DNA of 64,000 bases. It comes from Azorhizobium caulinodans ORS 571 (GTDB taxonomy: Bacteria; Pseudomonadota; Alphaproteobacteria; Rhizobiales; Xanthobacteraceae). A program made the translations under genes and the position numbers. A model generated the notes under the pieces. It searched no databases. It had not been told where the DNA came from and was given only the letters and a program-made list of their open reading frames with translations. Shown here in pieces: positions 18,339-27,484 of the stretch. Every line of letters starts with the position of its first letter. Position 1 is the stretch's first letter. The stretch is taken from positions 2,733,501-2,797,500 of the forward strand of contig NC_009937.1 of the NCBI RefSeq assembly GCF_000010525.1. The letters run 5' to 3'.

Positions 18339-18659
18339 CTACTCGATGTTCGGCTCGTAGTCGGCAAGCGCGCGGATCACCACAGGGTTGGCCGCATAGG
18401 ATTTGCGCAGACGGGCGAGTTGGGCATCGGTGCCGGTGCACAGCTTCTTCAACTGGGCGGCGAGGAATGTCGCGCGCTCCGGGTCGGTCGCTTCCTCGCC
18501 GCGAAAATGATCGCAGCCGTCCCGCCGCTGGATGAAGGTCCGCACGTCCGCCGGCAATCCCGCCAGTTCCGCGGCGCTCCGCCCCTGCGCTATGGCGAGC
18601 GACGGGAAGCCCGTGCCGAGAAGCGAGCTGCACAGGGCAAGGATCCGGAATCCGCGCAT
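18339..18659 (-). CDS. small secreted protein, hypothetical
   Basis: 106 residues with a signal peptide (MRGFRILALCSSLLGTG, cleavage near AIAQ, residues 22-25). The mature part carries two cysteines (in RRDGCDHF and KKLCTGT) that could form a disulphide, and ends in YEPNIE. The family is not recognised. It starts 16 nt after the stop of the upstream secreted protein, so the two are probably co-transcribed. Convergent with ackA. Confidence 0.7.
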   Translation of the reverse strand: MRGFRILALCSSLLGTGFPSLAIAQGRSAAELAGLPADVRTFIQRRDGCDHFRGEEATDPERATFLAAQLKKLCTGTDAQLARLRKSYAANPVVIRALADYEPNIE

Positions 18660-18675
18660 CGCTTCCCTACCCGGC

Positions 18676-19182
18676 TCAGAAATCCGCCTGCAACGCCAGC
18701 GTCTTCGCGACGCCCTCATAGTGGCGGGCGGAAGCGGCGTTGTTCTGCGCCTTGTAGCTGGCGCTCACCGCCAGCGCCGCCTTCGAAGCGACGGTGAAAC
18801 CCGTGATGCGGTCATTGGGCTCGATCTCCCCCTGCCCGATGTCGCCGTCCCTGAACGGTCCCACCTGATAGCCGCCGTCGAAATCGATCGCCCCGATCTT
18901 CGGCACGCCGGCCTGCATCTCGCCATAGAAGGCGGGACGGGGTGCTGCCCCATCCCGCCGGCGCAGCATGCCGAGGCCCGTGGCAAGCCCGTCCTTGCAC
19001 GTGCCGATCCAGAAGGTCGGCCCGGCTGTCAGGGACTTGGGCACCATGAAGCGGCAGCCGGTGGAGGGGTCCTGCGCCCAGGCACGGCTCGTGGCGGCAG
19101 GCGGGGTCACCGGCTGGCCAAAAGCCGAAGGCATCAATACGGGTGTCGACAGCAGGACCGCCAGCCAGAGCGCAGCACGCAT
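18676..19182 (-). CDS. secreted protein, hypothetical
   Basis: 168 residues with a signal peptide ([15 protein letters not shown], cleavage near SAFGQ). The mature part has one Cys pair ([15 protein letters not shown]) and Gly-rich turns ([32 protein letters not shown]) slightly reminiscent of MORN-like beta repeats; I would not assign a function. The C-terminal 30 residues look helical. ATG at 19182 with GGAG upstream. It heads a two-gene unit with the next small secreted protein. Confidence 0.65.
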   Translation of the reverse strand: MRAALWLAVLLSTPVLMPSAFGQPVTPPAATSRAWAQDPSTGCRFMVPKSLTAGPTFWIGTCKDGLATGLGMLRRRDGAAPRPAFYGEMQAGVPKIGAIDFDGGYQVGPFRDGDIGQGEIEPNDRITGFTVASKAALAVSASYKAQNNAASARHYEGVAKTLALQADF

Positions 19183-19272
19183 ACGTTTCTCCACGACGAC
19201 GGCCCCGCAGGCCACCAAACCATGCCACGCGGGCAGCGATGCGGACACCGCAGCCCACGTGCAAAAGGCCGG

Positions 19273-21114
19273 TCAGGCCGCCGTGCGGTCGAAGATGGTG
19301 GCGCCGTGCTCGGCGCTGCCGACGGCGGCACGGAGCGGGGCGAACAGTTCGCGCCCCACGCCCACATGCGAACCGGAAAGGTCCTGCTCAGCGAGCGGAC
19401 GGGCGGCCCATTCGGCCTCGTCCACCAGCACGGTCAGATGGCCGTTCACGCCATCGAAGCGGACGATGTCGCCATCCTTGATCTTGGCGATGGCGCCGCC
19501 ATTGGCGGCTTCCGGCGTTACATGGATGGCGGACGGCACCTTGCCGGAGGCGCCCGACATGCGCCCGTCAGTGACGAGCGCCACCTTCTGCCCGCGATCC
19601 TGCAGCACGCCGAGCGGCGGCATCAGCTTGTGCAGTTCCGGCATGCCGTTGGCCTTCGGCCCCTGGAAGCGCACCACCGCCACGAAATCACCCGTGAGGC
19701 TGCCGGCCTTGAAGGCGGCCTGAAGCTCCTCCTGCGAGTGGAAGACGCGGGCGGGCGCCTCGATGACGTGGCGCTCGGGCGCGACGGCGGAGGTCTTGCT
19801 CACCGCCCGGCCGAGATTGCCGTCGAGCACCTTGAGGCCGCCGGTGGGCTGGAAGGGCTTGGCCACGGGCCGCAGCACCGCCTCGTCGCCCGTGGCGGTG
19901 GCGCCGTCGGTCCAGGTGAGCTGGCCGGCCTCGTTCAGCGCCGGCTCCGAAGTGTACCCGGAGAGACCCGTGCCCCAGACGGTCTCCACATTCTCGTGCA
20001 GCAGGCCTTCGGAGAGCAGTTCGCGGATCACGAAGCCCATGCCGCCGGCGGCGTGGAAATGGTTCACGTCCGCCTTGCCGTTCGGATAGACGCGGGCGAG
20101 CAGCGGCACCACCTCGGCGAGATCGGAGAAATCGTCCCAGGTCAGCGTGATGCCCGCCGCCGCCGCCATGGCGACGAGGTGCAGCGTGTGATTGGTGGAG
20201 CCGCCGGTGGCGTGCAGACCGACCACCGCGTTCACAAAGGCGCGCTCATCCAGAATGCGGCCGAGCGGGGTGTAGTGGTTCCCGAGCGCGGTGATGGCCA
20301 GCGCCCGCTTCACGCCCTCGCGGGTCACGGCATCGCGCAAGGGGGTGTTGGGATTGATGAAGGAGGCGCCGGGCAGGTGCACGCCCATGATCTCCATCAT
20401 CATCTGGTTGGTGTTGGCGGTGCCGTAGAAGGTGCAGGTGCCCGGACCGTGATAGGACTGGGACTCGGCCTCCAGCAGCGCATCGCGCCCCACCTTGCCC
20501 TCGGCGAAGAGCTGGCGCACCCGCGTCTTCTCGTCATTGGGCAGGCCCGAGGTCATGGGGCCGCTCGGCAGGAAGACGGTGGGCAGATGGCCGAAGGAGA
20601 GCGCGCCGATGACCAGGCCGGGCACAATCTTGTCGCAGATGCCAAGGAAGACGGCGGAATCATAGGTCTGGTGCGACAGGGCGACGGCGGTGGAGAGGGC
20701 GATCACCTCGCGGGAGAAGAGCGAAAGCTCCATGCCCGCCTCGCCCTGCGTGATGCCATCGCACATGGCCGGCACGCCGCCCGCCACCTGCGCCACGCCG
20801 CCGGCCTCACGGGCGGCCGCGCGGATGAGGTCAGGATAGCGCTCATAGGGCTGATGGGCGCTCAGCATGTCGTTATAGGCGGTGACGATGGCGAGGTTCG
20901 CGCCATCACCCGCGCGAAGCTCTGCCTTGTCGGCCGGACCGCAGGCGGCAAAGCCGTGTGCCTGGTTGGCGCAGCCGAGCGCCCGACGGCGCGGCCCCTC
21001 GGCCCCGGCGGCGGCGATACGGTCGAGATAGCGCTGGCGGGGACCGCTGCTGCGTTGGACGATACGTTCCGTCACCTCGCCGACGCGGGCGTTGAGGGTG
21101 GCTTGGATGGCCAT
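19273..21114 (-). CDS. edd: phosphogluconate dehydratase (Entner-Doudoroff)
   Basis: 613 residues, full length. It dehydrates 6-phosphogluconate to KDPG using a [4Fe-4S] cluster. ILVD/EDD cysteines are visible in GGVPAMCDG (Cys118), LGICDK (Cys160) and [10 protein letters not shown] (Cys227), with [24 protein letters not shown] and [20 protein letters not shown]. The usual partners (zwf, pgl, eda) are not adjacent. Its promoter would lie in the palindrome-rich gap 21115-21396. Confidence 0.97.
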   Translation of the reverse strand: MAIQATLNARVGEVTERIVQRSSGPRQRYLDRIAAAGAEGPRRRALGCANQAHGFAACGPADKAELRAGDGANLAIVTAYNDMLSAHQPYERYPDLIRAAAREAGGVAQVAGGVPAMCDGITQGEAGMELSLFSREVIALSTAVALSHQTYDSAVFLGICDKIVPGLVIGALSFGHLPTVFLPSGPMTSGLPNDEKTRVRQLFAEGKVGRDALLEAESQSYHGPGTCTFYGTANTNQMMMEIMGVHLPGASFINPNTPLRDAVTREGVKRALAITALGNHYTPLGRILDERAFVNAVVGLHATGGSTNHTLHLVAMAAAAGITLTWDDFSDLAEVVPLLARVYPNGKADVNHFHAAGGMGFVIRELLSEGLLHENVETVWGTGLSGYTSEPALNEAGQLTWTDGATATGDEAVLRPVAKPFQPTGGLKVLDGNLGRAVSKTSAVAPERHVIEAPARVFHSQEELQAAFKAGSLTGDFVAVVRFQGPKANGMPELHKLMPPLGVLQDRGQKVALVTDGRMSGASGKVPSAIHVTPEAANGGAIAKIKDGDIVRFDGVNGHLTVLVDEAEWAARPLAEQDLSGSHVGVGRELFAPLRAAVGSAEHGATIFDRTAA

Positions 21115-21177
21115 GGGGGTGCCTCCTGGCTTGAGCGATCCGTCCCGGCGAACCTAATCACCGGGGCGGCGCTCCGC

Positions 21178-21240
21178 TAGAGCGCGATCCAGCCAGATGG
21201 GACCGCAACGCGGTCCCATCTGGCTGGTGAATCGCCCTCT
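21178..21240. repeat. palindromic intergenic element, module 1
   Basis: A perfect 18-bp inverted repeat (21189-21206 with 21210-21227) with a 3-nt loop, extended by an imperfect outer stem (TAGAGCGCGAT near 21178 against ATCGCCCTCTA near 21231). A highly stable cruciform or hairpin between the efflux operon and edd. Confidence 0.85.
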
Positions 21241-21250
21241 AACTTATTGG

Positions 21251-21318
21251 CTAGAGACGGATTCACCGAGCACATTGAAACGCTGGCGGTTCAATGTGCT
21301 CGGTGAATCCGTCTCTAG
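21251..21318. repeat. palindromic intergenic element, module 2
   Basis: A perfect 29-bp inverted repeat (21251-21279 with 21290-21318) with a 10-nt loop, 10 nt after module 1. The arms begin and end with CTAGAG/CTCTAG, echoing the TAGAG ends of module 1, which suggests a two-module mosaic element. Confidence 0.9.
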
Positions 21319-21363
21319 GCCCGAGGCGCCATTTCCCCGCGCGCAAACCCGCGCGGCGCAAGA

Positions 21364-21379
21364 CTCAAAACGTTTTGAG
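21364..21379 (-). terminator. 16-bp perfect palindrome downstream of the RND permease
   Basis: CTCAAAACGTTTTGAG reads the same on both strands and lies 18 nt past the end of the minus-strand RND gene. It could be a terminator stem or a dyad protein site; a zero-base loop makes a hairpin less likely. Confidence 0.4.
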
Positions 21380-21396
21380 CCTTCCGCTGCGGACCC

Positions 21397-24300
21397 TCAC
21401 TCGGCAGGCGTCGGCACGTGGGTGTCGGGGTGCGGCGTGGCTGCCCCACCCTTGCCCCGAAGCCTGTCGATGGCCCGGCTCACCCGGCCCATGGCGAGGT
21501 AGACCACTGGCGTCGTGTAGAGCGTCAGGATCTGGCTCACCGCGAGACCACCGACGATGGCATAGCCCAGCGGCTGGCGCAGTTCCGATCCCGTCCCGGT
21601 GCCGAGCATGAGCGGCACGCCGCCCAGGAGCGCCGCCATGGTGGTCATCATGATCGGCCGGAAGCGGGTCAGACACGCCTCATAGATAGACCGCTCGGGC
21701 GCCATCCCCTCCTCGCGTTCCTTCTGGAGCGCGAAGTCGATCATCATGATGGCGTTCTTCTTCACGATGCCGATCAGCAGCAGGATGCCGATGAGGCCGA
21801 TGACGCTGAGATCCTGCCCCGTCAGATAGAGCGTCAGCAGCGCGCCGAGACCCGCCGACGGCAGCGTCGAGAGAATGGTGAGCGGGTGGATGAAGCTCTC
21901 ATAGAGCACGCCGAGGATGATGTAGACCGCGATGACCGCCGCCGCGATGAGGTAGGGCTGGGTGCGCAGGGAATCCTGGAAGGCCTGCGCCGTGCCCTGG
22001 AAGTTGGTGATGAGGGTGACGGGCTTGCCCATCTCCCGCTCCGCCTGCTGGATAGCCGTCACCGCGTCGCCCAGCGCGGCACCGGGGGCAAGGTTGAAGC
22101 TCAGCGTCACCGCCGGGAACTGGCCCTGGTGGCTGATGGAGAGATAGGAGGTCTTGCTGGTGTCCACCTTCACGAAGGTGGAGAGCGGGATCATGTCCCC
22201 GGTGATGGGCGACTTCACATAGATCTTCTCCAGCGCCAGCGAGTCCTGCTGGAGGCCGGGCTCCACTTCCAGCACCACGTGATACTGCGAGAGCTGGGTG
22301 AAATACTGCGCCACCTGCCGCTGACCGAAGGCGTCATAGAGCGTGTTGTCGATCACCTGCGGCTGGATGCCGAAGCGGGCCGCCGTGTCGCGGTCGATGG
22401 TCAGCGAAACGATGGGCGCCGAAGCCTGCTGGTCGGTCGCCACGTCCTGAAGCTGCGGGAGGGTCTTCAGCTTGGCGAGCATGCGCGGCGCCCAGCTGTT
22501 CAGTTCCTCGAGGTTCGAATCCTGCAGCGTGTACTGGTATTGCGTGCGGGAAGCCCGACCGCCGACATTGATGTCCTGCGCCGCCTGCAGATAGAGCTGG
22601 ATGCCCGGAACCTGCGCTGTCTGCGGCCGCAGGCGGTTGATGACCTGGGTGGCGCTGGCGTCCCGCTCGTCCTGCGGCTTGAGGTTGATCCACATGCGGC
22701 CGGTGTTCACCGTCTGGGAGCCGCCGGTGGCGCCCACAGAGACCGAGACGCTGGAGACCGCCGGGTCCTTCGCGACGATGGCCATCAGCTGCTGCTGCTT
22801 CTCGGACATGGCCGCGAAGGAGATATCCTGCGCCGCTTCCGCGAAGCCGCCGATGAAGCCGGTGTCCTGCTGCGGGAAGAAGCCCTTCGGGATCGCCACA
22901 TAGATGGCGCCCGTGGCGATGACGGTGGCGAGCAGGCCGAGCAGCGTGATCGTCTGGTGGCGCAGCACCCATTTCAGGCCGCGGTCATAGAGCGCCAGCA
23001 TGCCGTCGAAGAAGGCTTCCGCCGCCATATAGGCCCGGCCGTGCTTCACCCCATGCTCGTTCTTGAGGAAGCGCGAGCACATCATCGGGGTGAGCGTCAG
23101 CGACACCACGACGGAGACGAGGATGGTGATCGTCACCGTCATGGCGAATTCGCGCAAAAGGCGGCCGACGATGCCGCCCATGAGCAGGATGGGAATGAAG
23201 ACCGCGATCAGCGAGACGCTGATGGAGATGATGGTGAAGCCGATCTCCGCCGCGCCCTTGATGGCGGCTTCGAAGGGCGCCATGCCCTCCTCGATGTGGC
23301 GGTAGATGTTCTCCAGCATCACGATGGCATCGTCCACGACGAAGCCCACCGCGATGGTGAGGCCCATGAGGGAGAGATTGTCGAGGCTGTAACCCAAGAG
23401 ATACATCACCGCGAAGGTGCCGATGAGCGCCAGCGGCACGGTGATGCTGGGAATGATGGTCGCCCAGACGCTGCGCAGGAAGGCGAATATCACCGCCACC
23501 ACGAGGCCGATGGTCAGCATCATGGTGAACTGCACATCGTCCACCGAGGCGCGGATGGTCTGCGTGCGGTCGGTGATGATGCGCACGTCAATGCCCGGCG
23601 GCAGCGAGGCTTCGAGGCGCGGGATCATCGCCCGCACCCGGTCCACCGCGTCTATCACATTGGCACCCGGCTGCTTGAAGACGATGAGCTGGATGCCGCG
23701 CCGCCCGTTCTGCCACGAGGCGAGACGCGCATTCTCCGGCCCGTCCACCGCCCGGCCGATGTCGCGGATGCGCACGGGCGCGCCGCTCTTGTAGGCGATG
23801 ACCACGTCGTTCCAGGGCTGGGAGGCCAGCAACTGGTCGTCCGCATAGATGGTGAAGCTCTGCGAGGGCCCGTCGAAGCTGCCCTTGGGCTGGTCCACCG
23901 TCGCATTGGCCAGCACCGTGCGCACATCCTCAAGGCTCATGCCGAGGGCGGCGAGCTTGGAGGGGTCCACCTGCACCCGCACCGCCGGCTTCTGCTCGCC
24001 GGTGATCGCCACCTGCGCGATGCCGGGGATCTGGCTGATCTGCTGGGCGAGGATGGTGTCGGCGATGTCGTCCACTTTGGTGATCGGATAGAGATCCGAC
24101 TGCACCGACAGGATCAGGATGGGCGAATCCGCCGGATTGACCTTTCGGAAGGTGGGCGGACTCGGCAGATTGTCGGGCAACTGGCCCGAGGCGGCGGTGA
24201 TGGCCGCCTGCACGTCCTGCGCGGCCGCATCGATGTTGCGGTTGAGATCGAACTGGATGGTGATGGAGGCGACGCCGAGCGCGCTCGACGAGGTCATCTG

Positions 24301-24534
24301 CGTCACGCCGGCGATCTGGGCGAACTGGCGCTCCAGCGGGGTGGCGACGGACGAGGCCATGGTCTCGGGACTGGCGCCCGGCAGGCTGGCGGAGACCTGG
24401 ATGGTGGGGAAGTCCACCTGCGGCAGAGGGGCCACGGGCAACAGCGGATAGGCGACGACGCCCACCAGAACCAGCGCCACCATGAGCAGCGTGGTGGCGA
24501 TGGGACGCCGGATGAAGGGGGTGGAGATGCTCAT
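21397..24534 (-). CDS. RND multidrug efflux permease (HAE-1, MdtB/MdtC-like)
   Basis: 1045 residues, inner-membrane proton-coupled exporter with twelve membrane segments and two large periplasmic porter/docking loops. The start (MSISTPFIRRPIATTLLMVALVLVG) is typical. Proton-relay residues are visible: the Asp pair in [12 protein letters not shown] and Lys in [14 protein letters not shown], with the Arg-bearing RFRPIMMTTMAALLG. FPQQDTGFIGG marks the second porter half. The ATG overlaps the adaptor stop by 4 nt. No outer-membrane channel gene is nearby, so a TolC-like protein must come from elsewhere. Confidence 0.95.
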   Translation of the reverse strand: MSISTPFIRRPIATTLLMVALVLVGVVAYPLLPVAPLPQVDFPTIQVSASLPGASPETMASSVATPLERQFAQIAGVTQMTSSSALGVASITIQFDLNRNIDAAAQDVQAAITAASGQLPDNLPSPPTFRKVNPADSPILILSVQSDLYPITKVDDIADTILAQQISQIPGIAQVAITGEQKPAVRVQVDPSKLAALGMSLEDVRTVLANATVDQPKGSFDGPSQSFTIYADDQLLASQPWNDVVIAYKSGAPVRIRDIGRAVDGPENARLASWQNGRRGIQLIVFKQPGANVIDAVDRVRAMIPRLEASLPPGIDVRIITDRTQTIRASVDDVQFTMMLTIGLVVAVIFAFLRSVWATIIPSITVPLALIGTFAVMYLLGYSLDNLSLMGLTIAVGFVVDDAIVMLENIYRHIEEGMAPFEAAIKGAAEIGFTIISISVSLIAVFIPILLMGGIVGRLLREFAMTVTITILVSVVVSLTLTPMMCSRFLKNEHGVKHGRAYMAAEAFFDGMLALYDRGLKWVLRHQTITLLGLLATVIATGAIYVAIPKGFFPQQDTGFIGGFAEAAQDISFAAMSEKQQQLMAIVAKDPAVSSVSVSVGATGGSQTVNTGRMWINLKPQDERDASATQVINRLRPQTAQVPGIQLYLQAAQDINVGGRASRTQYQYTLQDSNLEELNSWAPRMLAKLKTLPQLQDVATDQQASAPIVSLTIDRDTAARFGIQPQVIDNTLYDAFGQRQVAQYFTQLSQYHVVLEVEPGLQQDSLALEKIYVKSPITGDMIPLSTFVKVDTSKTSYLSISHQGQFPAVTLSFNLAPGAALGDAVTAIQQAEREMGKPVTLITNFQGTAQAFQDSLRTQPYLIAAAVIAVYIILGVLYESFIHPLTILSTLPSAGLGALLTLYLTGQDLSVIGLIGILLLIGIVKKNAIMMIDFALQKEREEGMAPERSIYEACLTRFRPIMMTTMAALLGGVPLMLGTGTGSELRQPLGYAIVGGLAVSQILTLYTTPVVYLAMGRVSRAIDRLRGKGGAATPHPDTHVPTPAE

Positions 24535-25706
24535 GCGCCCTTCTCACCCGTCTCGATGCTGGCGGCAGGAACGGCGCCGCCGTCCGTCTTGCCGGAGCGC
24601 ACCGCCACCTTGGCACCGGGGGTGAGGCGGGACTGGCCGTCGATCACCACCTGCTCGCCGGGCTTGAGCCCGCTCTTGATGACGGCGGTCTCCCCCGCCA
24701 TCGAGACGACGGCGATATCGCGCTTCTGGGCCACATTGTCCGCGCCGATGACGAACACGTAAGGCCCGGCCGGGCCGCGCTGGACGGCGCGGGACGGGAT
24801 GGTGATCTCGTCCTTCAGCGTGTTCACCAGCACCTTCACGTTCACGAAGGCACCGGGCCACAGGGTCAGATTATCATTGGGGAAGGTGGCCTTGAGGCGC
24901 AGCGTGCCGGTGTCGGCATTGATGGTGTTGTCGATGAGCTCGACCTTGCCCTCGCCCACCTCGGTCACGCCGTCGCGCTTGTAGGCGATCACCTCTACCG
25001 GACCGCGCGCCATGGCCGCCGCCACCTCGTCGAGACGCTCCTGCGGCAGCGCGAAGATCACCGACATGGGCTTGAGCTGGCTGATGACCACGAGCCCGGT
25101 GGTGTCTGTGGCATGGACGATGTTGCCCTGATCCACCTGCCGCACGCCCGTCCGCCCATCGATGGGCGCGCGGATGGTGGTGTAGCCGAGCTGGACGGTG
25201 GCATTGTCGATGGCCGCCTGATCGCCCTGTACGGCCGCCTCATATTGCGCGACCAGCGCCTTCTGCGTGTCGAGCGTCTGGCGGGAGGTGGCGTTCTTTT
25301 CCACCAGCGAGGCATAGCGGTCGAGGTCGAGCTTCGCATTGGCGAGCTGGGCCTCGTCCTTGGCCTTCGTGGCCTTCGCCTGTGCAAGCGCAGCCTGATA
25401 GGTGCGCGGATCGATCTCGGCGAGCACCTCGCCCGCCTTTACATCCTGCCCCTCCTTGAACAGCACCTTCTGCAGTTCGCCGTCCACGCGCACCTTCACG
25501 GTGACCGAATTGTAGGCCTGGGCGGCGCCGATGCCGGTGGCATAGACCGGCACGTCCTTGGGCACGGCCGCGGCGACCACCACGGGAATGGCGGCGGGGA
25601 TCGGCTTTGCGGCGACCGCCGGGGACATGCCCGGCACTCCATGCCACCAGGCCGCCGCCCCGCCTGCGGCCGCCAACGCCAACACCGCCCACATCCACCG
25701 CCGCAT
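24531..25706 (-). CDS. RND efflux periplasmic adaptor (membrane fusion protein)
   Basis: 391 residues. An N-terminal membrane anchor or signal (MWAVLALAAAGGAAAWW) precedes a lipoyl half (EIDPRTYQAALAQAKA), an alpha-hairpin (about 95-165), the second lipoyl half (LGYTTIRAPIDGRTGVRQVD) and beta-barrel domains ending in DGQSRLTPGAKV. MdtA/AcrA type. First gene of the minus-strand pump operon, divergent from the ECF sigma unit. A small inverted repeat lies 16-34 bp upstream of the start. Confidence 0.94.
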   Translation of the reverse strand: MRRWMWAVLALAAAGGAAAWWHGVPGMSPAVAAKPIPAAIPVVVAAAVPKDVPVYATGIGAAQAYNSVTVKVRVDGELQKVLFKEGQDVKAGEVLAEIDPRTYQAALAQAKATKAKDEAQLANAKLDLDRYASLVEKNATSRQTLDTQKALVAQYEAAVQGDQAAIDNATVQLGYTTIRAPIDGRTGVRQVDQGNIVHATDTTGLVVISQLKPMSVIFALPQERLDEVAAAMARGPVEVIAYKRDGVTEVGEGKVELIDNTINADTGTLRLKATFPNDNLTLWPGAFVNVKVLVNTLKDEITIPSRAVQRGPAGPYVFVIGADNVAQKRDIAVVSMAGETAVIKSGLKPGEQVVIDGQSRLTPGAKVAVRSGKTDGGAVPAASIETGEKGA

Positions 25707-25721
25707 CGTAAGGCCCTCATA

Positions 25722-25740
25722 GGTTCAACGGGTTTGAACC
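25722..25740. promoter_or_regulatory. inverted repeat, candidate operator upstream of the efflux adaptor
   Basis: GGTTCAA (25722-25728) and TTGAACC (25734-25740) are perfect arms around 5 nt, in the divergent gap between the adaptor (start 25706) and the ECF sigma gene. Size and position suit a repressor dimer site, but no TetR/MarR gene is in the window. Confidence 0.4.
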
Positions 25741-25889
25741 CCCGCGCGTGCGCAACCCTGCGCGGAAATGTCCGCCATCACGCACCCGTGACCGCATGAC
25801 GTAGCGCAGGGTTTCGGCGGCAGCCGGGTTAAACCCCTCGAAGGCGCAGTTCAGACGCCTGCGAAACCAAGGGGTGGGATTGAGGAGGA

Positions 25890-26483
25890 ATGCACCATGG
25901 TGTCATTGTGCTTCCCGACATGGCGTCGAGTTCCGGGATGCGTGAGCCGAGCGACGAAGATCTCATGGCCCGCGTTGCTTCCGGAGATGCGGGCGCGTTC
26001 CGCGTTCTCAGCGCGCGCCACGCGCCGCGCGCCGTCGCGCTCGCCCGGCGCTACCTGTCCAGCGATGCCGACGCCGAGGATGTCGCGCAGGAAGCCCTGC
26101 TGCGCGTCTGGCGCGCCGCGCCGAGCTGGCAGCCGACCGCCCGTTTCACCACCTGGTTCTACCGGATCGTCGTCAATCTCTGCCTCAACCAGAAGCGTCG
26201 CGCCGAGCCCGCGCCGCTCGACGACGTGCCCGAGCCCGTCGATCCGACCCCCGACGCCGAAGCCCGCTGGGAGGAAGCCCAGGAACGGGACCGGATCGCC
26301 GACGCCGTCTCGCACCTTCCGGACCGGCAGCGCGCCGCGCTGCTCCTCACCTATTGGGAAGGCCTTTCCAACAGCGCCGTGGCTGATGCCCTCGGCACCA
26401 CCGTGGGCAGTGTCGAGACGCTGCTCGTGCGCGCCCGCAAGGCGCTGCGCGACCGTCTCCAGCCGCGCGAAGGGGGGAAATAG
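25890..26483 (+). CDS. ECF-type RNA polymerase sigma factor
   Basis: 197 residues from the first in-frame ATG. Region 2 is clear (DEDLMARVASGDAGAF to TWFYRIVVNLCLNQKRR, with DAEDVAQEALLRVW), as is region 4 (LPDRQRAALLLTYWEGLSNS to GSVETLLVRARKALRDRL). The start is uncertain: GAGGAGGA lies only one base before the ATG at 25890 and would better serve an out-of-frame ATG at 25897; in-frame ATGs at 25923 and 25941 are alternatives. It heads a unit with a membrane protein and a periplasmic metal-sensor-like protein, the arrangement of CnrYXH-like systems, and probably controls the efflux genes that follow. Confidence 0.9.
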   Translation: MHHGVIVLPDMASSSGMREPSDEDLMARVASGDAGAFRVLSARHAPRAVALARRYLSSDADAEDVAQEALLRVWRAAPSWQPTARFTTWFYRIVVNLCLNQKRRAEPAPLDDVPEPVDPTPDAEARWEEAQERDRIADAVSHLPDRQRAALLLTYWEGLSNSAVADALGTTVGSVETLLVRARKALRDRLQPREGGK

Positions 26484-26486
26484 ATC

Positions 26487-26990
26487 ATGACGACACGCCA
26501 GAACCCGAGCGCCCCGCCGCTCGACGCCATCGACCTCGCCTTCGCTCGCCATGGCGGCGAATTGGCGCTCTGGCCGGCCGAAGTGCGGGCGCAGATGGAG
26601 GCGGCCTGCGCCGCCGATCCCGCCTTCCGGGCCGCGTTCGAGGAGGCCTGGCGCTTCGACGCGAACCTGCGGGCCGCCCTCGGCGGCGACCTCACGCCCG
26701 CCGACATGGCGCTCGGCGGCAAGGTCGCCGCCCGGCTGGCCGTGATGCCGCTGCCCGAGCAGCGGGTGTCCCTCGCCCGCCGCGTGGTCGGCTGGCTGGC
26801 GGCGGTGGACCTGCGCCCCGCGTGGCCCGGCGTCGCCGCCCTCACCGGCATGGCCCTGCTCGGCTTCGTGCTGGGCGCCAACCTGACGGACCTCGGCCTC
26901 TCCTACGGCCTCGGCGCCACCCGCGCCAATGCGGCCGACGTGAGCGCGCTGCTGTTCGAGCCAGATCCCATCACGGAGAACGGATTTTGA
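26487..26990 (+). CDS. single-pass membrane protein, candidate anti-sigma factor
   Basis: 167 residues. A cytoplasmic, helical N-terminal part (LDAIDLAFARHGGELALWPAEVRAQ) is followed by one membrane segment (VAALTGMALLGFVLGANL, about residues 117-134) and a short periplasmic tail. There is no zinc-binding HxxxCxxC motif. Its place 3 nt after an ECF sigma gene, and topology, make an anti-sigma role likely, but I do not recognise a family signature. The stop overlaps the next start. Confidence 0.75.
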   Translation: MTTRQNPSAPPLDAIDLAFARHGGELALWPAEVRAQMEAACAADPAFRAAFEEAWRFDANLRAALGGDLTPADMALGGKVAARLAVMPLPEQRVSLARRVVGWLAAVDLRPAWPGVAALTGMALLGFVLGANLTDLGLSYGLGATRANAADVSALLFEPDPITENGF

Positions 26991-27484
26991 CCGACGTGCC
27001 CCCATCCGCCTCCGCCGGGCGCGCGCGGCGCTGGCTGCTCATCGCCTCGCTGGCGCTGAACGTCTTCTTCATCGGCGGGCTGGTGTCCGTGGCCTCGCAC
27101 GGCTTCACCCGGCCGCCGCCGACACCCGCGGACCGCACGCTGGAGGCCCGCATCGACCGGCTGACGAACAGCCTGCCGCCGCAGGATGCCGCCCTGTTGC
27201 AGACGCAGTTCAGGGCGGTGGAGGCCACCGTCGAGCGCGCACGGCAGGCCTCCCGCGATGCCCAGCAGAACGTGCGCGTCGCCCTGACCGCGCCGACCTT
27301 CGATCCTGACGCTGCGACGCAGGCGCTCGGTGCCCTGCGCGAGGCGCGCGAGCGCATCTGGATCGAAATTCACAGCGCTCTGGTGAAAGCGGCCATCGCA
27401 ATGTCACCGGAAGGCCGCGAACGTCTCGCACGCTGGATTCCCTCAGGCGAAACCGGCCCCGAACAGAAGAAGCGACCCAAATGA
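26987..27484 (+). CDS. periplasmic heavy-metal-resistance/sensor family protein (CnrX/ZraP/CpxP-like)
   Basis: 165 residues from a TTG start that overlaps the upstream stop (TTGA). An N-terminal membrane anchor (WLLIASLALNVFFIGGLV, about 16-33) is followed by a periplasmic four-helix-like region with the LTNSLPPQDAALLQTQFRAV motif and long amphipathic helices (LREARERIWIEIHSALVKAA) of the PF13801-like fold. Such proteins sense or buffer metals or envelope stress and feed an anti-sigma/sigma pair. The stop overlaps the RND adaptor start (ATGA), tying sensor and pump into one transcript. Confidence 0.8.
   Translation: MTDVPPSASAGRARRWLLIASLALNVFFIGGLVSVASHGFTRPPPTPADRTLEARIDRLTNSLPPQDAALLQTQFRAVEATVERARQASRDAQQNVRVALTAPTFDPDAATQALGALREARERIWIEIHSALVKAAIAMSPEGRERLARWIPSGETGPEQKKRPK

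Noticed and set aside
18532..21180. Open frame of about 880 codons antisense to edd and the secreted proteins
   Set aside because: Low-complexity composition and no motif, while the opposite strand encodes a full-length Edd with all its cysteines.
21178..21318. Possible insertion sequence or tRNA-like structure
   Set aside because: No transposase frame, no target duplication visible, and the stems are continuous rather than cloverleaf.
21418..24762. Open frame of about 1100 codons opposite the RND permease
   Set aside because: Shadow of the real gene: it is His/Arg/Gly/Asp-rich without domains, an effect of GC at third codon positions; the minus strand encodes a complete RND protein.
25897..26490. 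Alternative frame overlapping the ECF sigma gene, with a well-placed ribosome site
   Set aside because: Its translation is Arg/Ser/Pro-rich without homology, whereas the 25890 frame encodes both sigma domains.
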